Assembly: GCA_964637365.1 (NCBI GenBank)
Contig: CAZWWH010000001.1
Location: 173,425 to 237,424, forward strand
DNA: 64,000 bases
Origin: Cryptoclostridium sp964637365
GTDB lineage: Bacteria; Bacillota; Dehalobacteriia; UBA7702
Direction: 5' to 3'
Position 1 is the first letter of the stretch, and each line of letters begins with the position of its first letter. The notes beneath the pieces are model-generated. The model was not told the origin of the DNA and made no database searches. It was given only the letters and a program-made list of their open reading frames with translations. Shown here one piece after another: positions 17,331-25,292 of the stretch. Position numbers and translations under genes: made by a program.

Positions 17331-17362
17331 AGACCATACCCTAATTGGTATGGTCTTTTTTT
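17331..17362 (+). terminator. Intrinsic terminator after the flavoprotein gene
   Basis: AGACCATACC and GGTATGGTCT pair around CTAATT and are followed by seven T. It is a strong, fully paired stem. Confidence 0.9.
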
Positions 17363-17433
17363 ATGTAAATCTGGAATGATTTCACAAAAAACAGGGCATA
17401 TTAGGAAAAACAAACATCGGGAGGATATTTTCA

Positions 17434-18048
17434 GTGAAAACAGATTTCAACAGCAGTGAAACGAAAATCAATCTGCTCCGCGCCTTCGCAGGGGAAAGCC
17501 AAGCCAGAAACCGTTACACCTTTGCGGCTTCCACCGCCAAAAATGCAAATCTCCATGTAGTAGAAGCGGTGTTCACCTTTACCGCTAACCAGGAAAAAGA
17601 ACACGCAGAAATTTTCTATAAGCATTTGGCCGAAGCCGCGGGACAAAATATCACCATTGATGCGGCCTACCCCGTGGATAATGGCAAAGATGTACTCTCT
17701 CTACTGAAGGCGGCCCAACATAATGAATATGAGGAATTTGGAGACGCTTATCCCGCCTTCGGAAAAATTGCCGAGGAGGAGGGTTTCCCCGTCATTGCCC
17801 AGCACTTTAAAATGATCGCGGAAATTGAAAAGACTCACGGCGACCGTTTTGGCAAATTCGCGGAGCTACTAGAGCAGGAAAAGTTGTTTATTTCCGACGT
17901 GGAAACCGGTTGGATATGCTTAAACTGCGGCCATATTTTAACAGGCCGTCAAGCGCCAATGGTCTGCCCCGTTTGCGACCATAACCAGGGCTATTTTGTA
18001 CGTCTCACCATGGCCCCCTTTACCGGATGCGACCTCCAAGCCCAATAA
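17434..18048 (+). CDS. rbr: Rubrerythrin
   Basis: This 204-residue protein has a ferritin-like four-helix diiron domain, with AFAGESQARNRY and TANQEKEHAEIF supplying Glu and His ligands. It also has a C-terminal rubredoxin-like domain with CLNCG and CPVC [Fe(SCys)4] pairs. Rubrerythrin reduces hydrogen peroxide in the cytoplasm of anaerobes. The start is GTG at 17434 behind GGGAGG. The gene is monocistronic, flanked by terminators. Confidence 0.95.
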   Translation: MKTDFNSSETKINLLRAFAGESQARNRYTFAASTAKNANLHVVEAVFTFTANQEKEHAEIFYKHLAEAAGQNITIDAAYPVDNGKDVLSLLKAAQHNEYEEFGDAYPAFGKIAEEEGFPVIAQHFKMIAEIEKTHGDRFGKFAELLEQEKLFISDVETGWICLNCGHILTGRQAPMVCPVCDHNQGYFVRLTMAPFTGCDLQAQ

Positions 18049-18060
18049 CGTACGGCAATG

Positions 18061-18084
18061 ATATCTTTTTCCAAAGATATTTTT
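18061..18084 (+). terminator. Weak hairpin after rubrerythrin
   Basis: ATATCTTT and AAAGATAT pair around TTCC, followed by TTTT. The AT-rich stem is weak and probably secondary to the stronger terminator 35 bases on. Confidence 0.45.
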
Positions 18085-18114
18085 GTATAAAACTTATCTC
18101 TGAATCTCTAAATG

Positions 18115-18145
18115 CAAAAAAACCGCTTTGAAAGCGGTTTTTTTG
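18115..18145. terminator. Bidirectional terminator between rubrerythrin and cdd
   Basis: AACCGCTTT and AAAGCGGTT form a stem with A-runs to the left and T-runs to the right. It serves the two convergent genes. Confidence 0.9.
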
Positions 18146-18176
18146 CTATCTCTTTTTATGAAAATTATGGGCATCC

Positions 18177-18599
18177 TCAGCGATCTAAGGAATGATTCAT
18201 AGAAAAGCCATGAGGCAAAAGTTCCTTTAAAGTATAAACCGCATAGTCATTGCAGCTTTTAGCTACGATAATTTCAAAATCCCGCTCACAAAATTCCAAC
18301 ATTACCTGGCGGCAACTGCCGCAGGGAAAGCAATAATCCAAATCAAAACTATCCTTATCTTCATGCCCTCCAATAATCGCAATGGCCACAAATTTTCTAT
18401 GTCCATCGACAATGGCAGAATAGAATGCCGAGCGTTCTGCGCACACAGACGCAGGATATGCCGCATTCTCGATATTGCAGCCACGGTAAATCTTTTCATC
18501 CTCAGTGAGAAGGGCCGCACCTACGGTAAAATGCGAATATGGAGCATAAGAAGTCTCACGAGCTTCTATTGCCGATTGAATCAAAGTTTCAACATTCAT
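18177..18599 (-). CDS. cdd: Cytidine deaminase
   Basis: This 140-residue homotetramer-type enzyme has the zinc motif CAERSAFYSAI (Cys with catalytic Glu) and PCGSCRQVM with the two other zinc cysteines. It deaminates cytidine and deoxycytidine to uridines in pyrimidine salvage. It lies 25 bases downstream of deoC, and the pair forms a nucleoside-catabolism unit. It ends before a bidirectional terminator. Confidence 0.94.
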   Translation of the reverse strand: MNVETLIQSAIEARETSYAPYSHFTVGAALLTEDEKIYRGCNIENAAYPASVCAERSAFYSAIVDGHRKFVAIAIIGGHEDKDSFDLDYCFPCGSCRQVMLEFCERDFEIIVAKSCNDYAVYTLKELLPHGFSMNHSLDR

Positions 18600-18624
18600 A
18601 ATGACTGTTACCGCCTTTCCAAAC

Positions 18625-19320
18625 TTAATTCTCTAAATCATTTTCATCGGTCAGAGCCGCAACTGCGTTGCTGGCGCCGATTCGCTTGCAGCCTAGGGCT
18701 AGATACTTTTCCAACTCTTCTTTGGTACGGATGCCTCCGGCTGCTTTGATTTTAACGTTCTGACCAATATGCTTCTTCATCAGTCGGACGTCATCTTCTG
18801 TTGCCCCACCACTTCCAAAACCAGTAGAGGTTTTAATATAGTCAGCCCCACCCTCTGTGACACAGCGGCAAAGGGCTATTTTTTCATCTTCCGTCAAATA
18901 ACAGGTTTCAATAATTACCTTTAAAATATGATTCCCACAAATACCCTTCATGGTTCGAATTTCTTTGGTAACTTCTTCCATATCCCCATTTTTCACATGA
19001 CCAAGATTTACCACCATATCAATTTCCGAAGCCCCTTTATCCAAAGCTTGCTTGGCCTCAAAAACCTTGGTTTCTGTTGTATGGTATCCCAGAGGAAAGC
19101 CTACCACAGTACAAATAGCAAGATCGGGATAGACTCGATGAACGCGTTCTACATAGGAGGGAGGTATACAAACTGAAGCTGTTCCATGGGAAACAGCCTC
19201 TTCACACAGAGACCGAATCCCTGTCCAATCTGCTACTGCCTTCAATAACGTATGGTCAACATGGGCTAAAATACGTTTTTTCTGGTTTTCTGTGGAGAAA
19301 TCCTTTTTTTGATTTGTCAT
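18625..19320 (-). CDS. deoC: Deoxyribose-phosphate aldolase
   Basis: This 231-residue TIM-barrel aldolase has the substrate-binding VDHTLLKA strand, ASEIDMVVNLG, the Schiff-base lysine in YIKTSTGFG and KAAGGIRT with the second lysine. It splits deoxyribose-5-phosphate to glyceraldehyde-3-phosphate and acetaldehyde. I place the start at ATG 19320 behind AAAGGAGG; an in-frame ATG seven codons upstream precedes that site and is less likely. The partner cdd follows directly. Confidence 0.94.
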   Translation of the reverse strand: MTNQKKDFSTENQKKRILAHVDHTLLKAVADWTGIRSLCEEAVSHGTASVCIPPSYVERVHRVYPDLAICTVVGFPLGYHTTETKVFEAKQALDKGASEIDMVVNLGHVKNGDMEEVTKEIRTMKGICGNHILKVIIETCYLTEDEKIALCRCVTEGGADYIKTSTGFGSGGATEDDVRLMKKHIGQNVKIKAAGGIRTKEELEKYLALGCKRIGASNAVAALTDENDLEN

Positions 19321-19533
19321 TTCATATGCCTCCTTTCCCAAATATTCTATAAAGTATAGGGAAATACTTTTGGATTATATCATATTTGAATCAAAATTGT
19401 AACCCAAATTACTAAAAAGCAATCAAACTGCTATTTTCAAAAATTCTTACATATTATTTAGTTTTTTTGAAAACTCTTTATGATGATTCCGACACAAACC
19501 ATATTTGCCCTCTTACCCCTCCATTATCAGCAT

Positions 19534-19563
19534 AAAAAACGGACAGTCGCTGACTGTCCGTTT
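19534..19563 (-). terminator. Intrinsic terminator, minus strand
   Basis: AAACGGACAGTC and GACTGTCCGTTT form a 12-base stem around GCT, followed on the minus strand by a T-run. Confidence 0.7.
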
Positions 19564-19625
19564 CAGATTGTCAAAAAACTCTGCTTTCAATGAAATGATA
19601 GCGATTAGTATAGACCGTAAATCAG

Positions 19626-19681
19626 AAAAACCTTCTGAACTGCGAATAAGGATAACGAGCTACTCCAAGGAAGGTTTTTTT
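19626..19681 (-). terminator. Long-loop terminator-like hairpin after the 163-residue membrane protein gene
   Basis: AAAAACCTTC and GAAGGTTTTT pair across a 34-base loop, giving T-runs on both strands. It lies about 20 bases after the stop at 19703. Confidence 0.5.
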
Positions 19682-19702
19682 CAATCCGCCAAATACCGTC
19701 TC

Positions 19703-20194
19703 TTAATACCAGGGACGATCTTTGGAATGATCCGGAGGCTGAGGAAAAGCTCTTATTTTTTCAAAAGTGACCGTTTTCTCTTCATTGATATCACATTCAT
19801 CACAACACTCCGCATATTCCGCTTCTTCCGTAATTTGTGTCTCTTCAAGTTCCCGAGACTCTTGTGCTTTTTTTACAGAGTATTTTTCGTAAACAACATC
19901 TTTATACTTACGATTTAAAACACATCTTGCAAAAAGATTCCCTAAAAGAACACCGAAAAGATATCCGAGCGTAATATAAAGAAAACCGTTGGTATGAATA
20001 TGTCTGCCCACATGAATGGCAACAAACATATAAATTACAATAGCACCGATGGACAGCATATTGCGAATCAGAACACCGTTTTTTCCGCTTTCCTCTTTGC
20101 CTATATTGAAATATGGATGTTTCCATGCGGCAATCATATATGTCACAAAGGATAAAATAAATATTAAGACAGTACATATGTATACAATTGTCAT
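19703..20194 (-). CDS. Hypothetical membrane protein (three predicted spans)
   Basis: This 163-residue protein has three hydrophobic stretches, near residues 2-22, 45-63 and 70-90. An acidic C-terminal tail follows, with a CCDECD cysteine cluster near residue 130. The topology suggests a small integral membrane protein with a cytoplasmic tail that might bind metal, but I do not recognise the family. A GGGAGG ribosome binding site lies about 10 bases upstream. The 298 bases between it and the TauE/SafE gene hold no convincing gene or terminator. Confidence 0.65.
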   Translation of the reverse strand: MTIVYICTVLIFILSFVTYMIAAWKHPYFNIGKEESGKNGVLIRNMLSIGAIVIYMFVAIHVGRHIHTNGFLYITLGYLFGVLLGNLFARCVLNRKYKDVVYEKYSVKKAQESRELEETQITEEAEYAECCDECDINEEKTVTFEKIRAFPQPPDHSKDRPWY

Positions 20195-20492
20195 AACATC
20201 GGTCCTCCCGTAAAGGATAAATCAAGCTACAAGGTCCACGATTCACAAAGTGCCTTCTATGCTCCTCAGGCAGAAGCAGTAGAAGCAAAAACGATTTACA
20301 ACTATTTCATCAGCAGACTCTCCTGTATCAATAAAAAAATGACAAGCAATTTTTTTGCCGGTTCAGGGAAGCCGGCCCTATGACAACAAATCGGGATTAT
20401 TCGAACACCACCACAGACTTGCGAAAGAACGCAAATCTATGGTGGCGCCGATACAAACAAACACAACCTTCACTATTTGCCATAAAGGACTT

Positions 20493-21437
20493 TTATTCTA
20501 TCAATTCTTTCTCCGTCTGAACAGCATTCTTTGTGTTCCTAAATGCTGCGTAAAGCATGGTAGCAGAAGTGTAGAACAAGATGACAACGATGAGCCAGAA
20601 CAATACATTAATCGGCATGGACTGGAAGATAAAGTATGCCAGCAATACACCGACAACGCCACCAATATTACCAAAGGCATTTGCTCTGTAGTCGAGGGCT
20701 TCGTTTTTCAGGAAGGTAAGACCACTGGCCAGCATCAAGAAGGTATAGGAACCGAACATGATGGGGAATGCGCATCTGGGATCCATACCAAAACCGTAAC
20801 AAATGGCAATCATGAAGGCATAACCGCCAACACCACCGGCAGCAAGAATACCAACAAAGAAGAAAAGGATCGTTGCGATAACGAGCTGCACACCATAAAT
20901 ACCAATTTCCATACCGCCAACTGCCCAGAGGCCAAGGTTACGGAGAATCATGGTAACGGTAACAACAGCAAGGCCAAAACCGATAATAAAACGGATGGGT
21001 CTGAGCGGTAAATGGGAAACATATTTTGCACCTAATTTTGTACCGATGGTAACGGCAGCGATCAGGCAAATCAAGGTAAGGGGATCCACGGTAACGGTGG
21101 ATACGAACAACATGGTTTCGGTTGCGGAACCTAATAAAGACGCAGTATTCAACGTACCGGGAATCAGTCGTTCGTCCGTAGCTTTTGTCAGCTTCAAAAG
21201 AGCGGTATGAGGAGCATTACCACCGATACCAAGGGTATCACCAAACATGATGAAAGCAACAATAAAGAAGTGAATAAGAGAAAGCAGTTTTGTTTTACCG
21301 CGGCTTTGATAGTAAGGATTCTGAAGCATCAAACCGGGGTTTTTAAGCAGCTTGCGGTAAAATACAATAATCCAAGTAATCGCATTGACAGCGGCGCCAA
21401 TGACTACTAATTTAACCAATAATGCACCAATATCCAT
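20493..21437 (-). CDS. TauE/SafE family (DUF81) permease
   Basis: This 314-residue protein has about eight hydrophobic segments and the TauE/SafE hallmark near residue 65: FGDTLGIGGNAPHTALL, a glycine-rich re-entrant region. A second repeat carries GILAAGGVGGYAF. Family members export or import small organic or sulfur anions. It lies 28 bases downstream of mttB behind GGGAGGTG, so it is probably co-transcribed from the sigma-54 promoter. That context makes transport of a methylated amine or its product possible; the substrate is inferred only. Confidence 0.85.
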   Translation of the reverse strand: MDIGALLVKLVVIGAAVNAITWIIVFYRKLLKNPGLMLQNPYYQSRGKTKLLSLIHFFIVAFIMFGDTLGIGGNAPHTALLKLTKATDERLIPGTLNTASLLGSATETMLFVSTVTVDPLTLICLIAAVTIGTKLGAKYVSHLPLRPIRFIIGFGLAVVTVTMILRNLGLWAVGGMEIGIYGVQLVIATILFFFVGILAAGGVGGYAFMIAICYGFGMDPRCAFPIMFGSYTFLMLASGLTFLKNEALDYRANAFGNIGGVVGVLLAYFIFQSMPINVLFWLIVVILFYTSATMLYAAFRNTKNAVQTEKELIE

Positions 21438-21465
21438 TGCACACCTCCCAAATAATTTTCAAGTT

Positions 21466-22941
21466 TTATTCCTTGATACCGTATTCTTCGGCGGCTTCGG
21501 AGATAATATCACGCATGCCAGCTTCTACGCCGTCAGCAAGAGGAGCGACTTTATGGTTTTCCATGATGTATTTTGCGCGTTCATAAGCACGTTCAGCCAA
21601 GTCGGTTTTGCCTTCCATTTCCCAAGTTTCACGCATGGTGCGGCAGAAGAGGCTGCTGGTGCTTTGTTCTTTTCTGAAGCGTTCAAAGGTATGAGGATGG
21701 CTGACCAATTCGCCGCCAGGCCCGATCTCCTTGATCAGATCAACGGCGAGATTTTCGTCAGTTACTTTGATACCTTCAATGACTTTGCGGATCATGGTAT
21801 AGATTTCGTTATCAATGACGAACTGAGCATAGTCGAAAGTGATACCGAGGTCTAACATCCCGGCCCCATAAATGATGTTGGCGCCGCCCTGGGCTGCCAA
21901 AAGGGCTGTCAATGTTTTTTCATGAGCTGCTTGAGCATCGGGGAGTTTGCTGTCTGCCTAACCACCGGCTACGAAGCTGGGGAGATTATAGAACTGAGCC
22001 AGACGTGCAACGGAAGCACTGATCATGCCCAATTCAGGAGCACCAACAGGAGCGGTAGTATAACGCATATCCATGATGGTGGTGGAGCTAGCATAGATGC
22101 AGGCCGCGCCTTTTTGGGTCAACTGAGAAAGAACGATAACGCTCAAAACTTCAGCATTGTGGGTAACGAGAGTACCGGCCAAAGTTACAGGAGAAGTAGC
22201 ACCAGCCATAGCCATGGAAATGATGTTAATGGGAACACCTTCTTTGGCAGCAAGAATTACGACGTCAGTGCATTCAGGAATCAATTTCAACAAACTGGTG
22301 GGGCATACATTGAAAGTGACCAAAGGTCTTTTGCGAAGGTTTTCTCTGCCGCCAGCAACGAGGGAAGCCATACGAATGATTTTCTTAGCATTTTCAGCGC
22401 CATCGGGACCGATGAAAACGTGTTTGGTGGTATTGGGGAAAATCGCTTCCGCATTGTGGAGTGCTTGAAGAGGACCAGGGATGTCCTGAGAAGCAACGGC
22501 ACGGTAAGTGATATCCATATTGGAAAGGTAGTCGCTCATGATGGAACATTTTACCAAGTCAGCTTTGGTGCTGGGACGATATTCTTTGGTTTCGATATCG
22601 CGAACAACAACGCCTTCACCGAAGTTAACAAAACCAACTCTATTTTTTTCTACCACATAGTCCTTTTGAGGATCTCTTGCAGCCAAGAGAACAGTGGGGG
22701 GAGCGGTACGGATGGCATCTTCCACCACATAGGGAGGGATGCGGACGATATTGGTTTCAGGATCTACTACAGCGCCGCCAGCGGCAAAAATTTCTCTGGC
22801 TTCTGCGCTATCTACTCGTACCCCGACATTTTGCAGGAGATCGAGGGATGCCAGATGAATGGTTTGTAATTCATCTTGGGAATATCCGACGATACCAAAG
22901 CTGCCGAGACCATTGAAAACTGCTTGTGTGTTTCTACCCAT
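21466..22941 (-). CDS. mttB: Trimethylamine methyltransferase MttB, pyrrolysine-containing
   Basis: The gene encodes about 491 residues if one in-frame UAG (21958-21960) is read as pyrrolysine. The first 327 codons end YNLPSFVAGG, then UAG, then ADSKLPDAQAAHEKTLTALL in the same frame to a TAA at 21466. The sequence on both sides belongs to the same MttB fold, and the UAG sits where MttB proteins place pyrrolysine. MttB transfers a methyl group from trimethylamine to the corrinoid protein MttC. AAGGAGG precedes the start. A consensus sigma-54 promoter lies 63 bases upstream. No mttC or pyl gene is in this window, so these must lie elsewhere. Confidence 0.93.
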
Positions 22942-23003
22942 TTTTCTTCCTCCTTAAGATTAAATAACACTTTGCTCCGGTATTATTTATATACTTTGTA
23001 TAT

Positions 23004-23020
23004 TGCAAGGTACGTGCCAA
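23004..23020 (-). promoter_or_regulatory. Sigma-54 promoter of mttB
   Basis: The minus strand reads TTGGCACGTACCTTGCA. This matches the -24/-12 consensus TGGCACG-N4-TTGCW at every defined position, 63 bases before the mttB start and downstream of the sigma-54 activator gene. Confidence 0.92.
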
Positions 23021-23085
23021 AAAATCAAACATAAGCAAAAAAAATTAATCACCTGCTCAGGGCGTTTAATTTTTTGTTATTCAAT

Positions 23086-23130
23086 AAAAAAAGTGCCATA
23101 AATCGATGCAAATAAGCATTAATTTATGGC
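23086..23130 (-). terminator. Terminator of the sigma-54 activator gene, overlapping element copy 1
   Basis: GCCATAAAT and ATTTATGGC pair on the minus strand, followed by AC and seven T. The inverted repeat ATGC-N6-GCAT lies inside the loop and could extend the stem. Confidence 0.65.
23106..23119. promoter_or_regulatory. Putative activator site, ATGC-N6-GCAT copy 1
   Basis: ATGC-AAATAA-GCAT lies about 86 bases upstream of the mttB sigma-54 promoter, a normal enhancer distance. It is also inside a terminator hairpin, so this copy is the least certain of the mttB set. Confidence 0.5.
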
Positions 23131-23193
23131 TTTTTCTTAAAATATCGTTTAATAAATATTTTATTTGATGCGCATATACTGGTATTTTGTCGA

Positions 23194-23207
23194 ATGCTTT
23201 TTTGCAT
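23194..23207. promoter_or_regulatory. Putative activator site, ATGC-N6-GCAT copy 2
   Basis: ATGC-TTTTTT-GCAT, flanked to give the longer palindrome GAATGC/GCATTC, lies about 174 bases upstream of the mttB sigma-54 promoter. Confidence 0.65.
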
Positions 23208-23215
23208 TCAATACA

Positions 23216-23229
23216 ATGCAATCATGCAT
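23216..23229. promoter_or_regulatory. Putative activator site, ATGC-N6-GCAT copy 3
   Basis: ATGC-AATCAT-GCAT begins exactly 22 bases after copy 2, about two helical turns, and overlaps the last codons of the sigma-54 activator gene. Confidence 0.62.
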
Positions 23230-24994
23230 CACTTTCACTGCGCTGTTTTTTCAAAATTCGCGCTACGGTACTTTGATTTACCCCCAAAACCTCAGCGGCG
23301 CGGTAGGTGCTTCCGCACTTCTCATAAGCATTACGCACAAGAATGCCTTCCAATTCCGCTTTCGCCTGTTTCAAAGGCAATAAACCAGTACAGATAATAT
23401 TTCCGGAAAATTCCGAATCACCGCTTAGAATTTCAGAAAGCACTTTGGTGTCAATAACATCGCCTTCACAAGTAATCATAGCCCGCTCCACCACGTGCAT
23501 CAACTCTCGCACATTACCGGGCCAGCTATACTCCATTAATTCTTCCATGGCCGCTTGATCAAAGGATTTCTTAGACAAATAAGATGAATTAAACCTTTTT
23601 AAAAACATATTGACTAAGGGCATGATATCTTCCCGTCGATCCTTTAACGGCAGCAGATTGATGGGCATCACGTTTAAACGGTAATACAAGTCGCCGCGGA
23701 AAGTGCCCTGATTCACCATTTCCTTTAAATCTCGGTTGGTTGCGGCGATGACGCGAACATCAATAGGAATCTTTTTCACACCGCCTACTCGAACCATAGT
23801 GCGGTCTTGGAGAAATTCCAATAACTTTACTTGCAATGAAAGGGGCATTTCACCGATTTCATCAAAAAATAGCGTACCACCGTTGGCAGTTTCGATTTTC
23901 CCCAGTTTTCCCCGTTTATCAGCGCCAGTAAAAGCCCCAGCCTCATAACCGAACAACTCTGACTCTAAAAGATTTTCCGGAATCAAACCACAGTTGATTT
24001 TCACAAAGGGTTTATCGTGACGGCGACTACATTGATAAATAAAGTCAGCCACAACCTCTTTCCCTGTGCCGCTTTCCCCCTCAATTAAAATGGAAACATC
24101 GGTAGGAGCAACCTTGGAAATAATTTTCTGCACCTGCTTCATGGCGGGACTTTCAAAAACGTAATTCTTTTGACTGGCCATCCGTTCTCGCAAGTTTTCC
24201 AATTCCCGTTTTTGCACATCAAGGTCCTGAACCATATTGGCGACTTTCTCCAAAAGTTCATTAATTTCCTTCACGTCTTTGGAGGAACTTAAAACGTGTT
24301 CCATCTCTCCCTTCGCATTATAAATCGGCAGGCCGATGGCCATAATCAAACGCCCCGAAGAGAGCTTCACTGTCTGCTCCGCCCGTTCGCCGGTACGCAG
24401 CACTTCCAAGGTAATACTTTGGGAAACAACACTGTTCTTTTCAAGTTCAGTAACATGCTTTCCAATATAATCAGATAATTGAATTTGGCAGATTTTTTCA
24501 CCGCTAGGATTAATATATTGAATAAAACCGTATTCATCAGTAATAAAAACATCATCTTCCATCGCACTGAAAATTTTCTGAAAGAAGTCAATCTGCAATT
24601 CCTTTTGCCAAACCTGGCGGCAACCGTCGGTCAATATCCGTTGATAGGTTTGGAATCGGTCCTTCACGCCGACAATACCACCCTGGGAATCCATTACAAC
24701 AGCAATGTCTTCATTACAATAGTGTTCTGGCAAAAGTTCATAATCTTCATTCACCGTAATGGTGGCAAATGGAGAATCACAAGGAACCTGGGCAATTTTC
24801 TTCTTTCGAAAATGGTTACTATAAAAATAACGCAGCAACTCTGTTCTACGAAAGACCTTCTCCGCAGGATGCCCCAATAAAAGATAATCCCAAGTGGCAG
24901 TCATCAATTCATCATAAGTAACTTCTTTGTTGCGGGGAGCCACGGTAAAAGCAGTATCGGAAAAATCCTCTTTCCGAATCACAGGCCTTGCCAT
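23222..24994 (-). CDS. Sigma-54-dependent transcriptional activator with PAS domain
   Basis: This 590-residue bacterial enhancer-binding protein has four parts. First comes an N-terminal sensory region with no recognised fold (about 1-130), then a PAS-like domain (about 155-260, ITDEYGFIQYINPSGEKIC). Next is an AAA+ domain with Walker A GESGTGKE, the sigma-54-contacting GAFTGA loop and Walker B GGTLFFDEIGE. Last is a Fis-type helix-turn-helix ending RAAEVLGVNQSTVARILKK. The start ATG 24994 follows GGAGAG; an ATG 13 codons upstream is possible. It lies between two methyltransferase genes with sigma-54 promoters, so it probably activates both in response to a small ligand. Confidence 0.93.
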   Translation of the reverse strand: MARPVIRKEDFSDTAFTVAPRNKEVTYDELMTATWDYLLLGHPAEKVFRRTELLRYFYSNHFRKKKIAQVPCDSPFATITVNEDYELLPEHYCNEDIAVVMDSQGGIVGVKDRFQTYQRILTDGCRQVWQKELQIDFFQKIFSAMEDDVFITDEYGFIQYINPSGEKICQIQLSDYIGKHVTELEKNSVVSQSITLEVLRTGERAEQTVKLSSGRLIMAIGLPIYNAKGEMEHVLSSSKDVKEINELLEKVANMVQDLDVQKRELENLRERMASQKNYVFESPAMKQVQKIISKVAPTDVSILIEGESGTGKEVVADFIYQCSRRHDKPFVKINCGLIPENLLESELFGYEAGAFTGADKRGKLGKIETANGGTLFFDEIGEMPLSLQVKLLEFLQDRTMVRVGGVKKIPIDVRVIAATNRDLKEMVNQGTFRGDLYYRLNVMPINLLPLKDRREDIMPLVNMFLKRFNSSYLSKKSFDQAAMEELMEYSWPGNVRELMHVVERAMITCEGDVIDTKVLSEILSGDSEFSGNIICTGLLPLKQAKAELEGILVRNAYEKCGSTYRAAEVLGVNQSTVARILKKQRSESDA

Positions 24995-25237
24995 GGTAAT
25001 CTCTCCGCTATGAGTTCCATAAAAATTTTTCATAATTATTATCCCACCATATTGCCCTTATTGACGACAAACAAACATAAGTATCTCTTGAAAGATTATG
25101 ATGCCAAGGTAATGTAAAAAGTATAACATAAAATTTTGCCTGAGGGAATAACAAAAGTTATTGTAATTTTTGGCACAATAAAATCAATAAAAAAAGTTAT
25201 TATATACAGACAACTAAGGCCAGCATATAAAATTACA

Positions 25238-25261
25238 GAGGGCGCCCGAAGGACGCCCTCC
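25238..25261 (-). terminator. Hairpin after the mttB paralogue
   Basis: GAGGGCG and CGCCCTC pair around a 9-base loop, about 30 bases after the stop. The following minus-strand sequence is T-rich but broken, so termination is likely but not certain. Confidence 0.55.
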
Positions 25262-25292
25262 ATAAGAGAAACGAGGAAGATGATTGACTAAA

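Larger units (their letters stand above)
19321..19702 (-). other. Intergenic region downstream of the membrane-protein gene and upstream of deoC
   Basis: This 382-base stretch contains two terminator-like hairpins, listed separately, and the AT-rich start region of deoC. A 137-codon plus-strand frame crosses it into the next gene, but it has no ribosome binding site and is antisense to a better gene, so I do not call it. Confidence 0.5.

Noticed and set aside
19505..19918. 137-codon plus-strand frame
   Set aside because: It crosses two terminator hairpins and runs antisense to a membrane-protein gene that has a good ribosome binding site.
20195..20492. GCCGGTT/AAGCCGGC hairpin near 20,358
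   Set aside because: The T-run lies on the wrong side for a terminator on either strand, so I do not call one.
25165..25190. TGGCAC-like half site near 25,175
   Set aside because: The -24 half is present on the plus strand but no TTGC follows at the right distance, so I do not call a third sigma-54 promoter.
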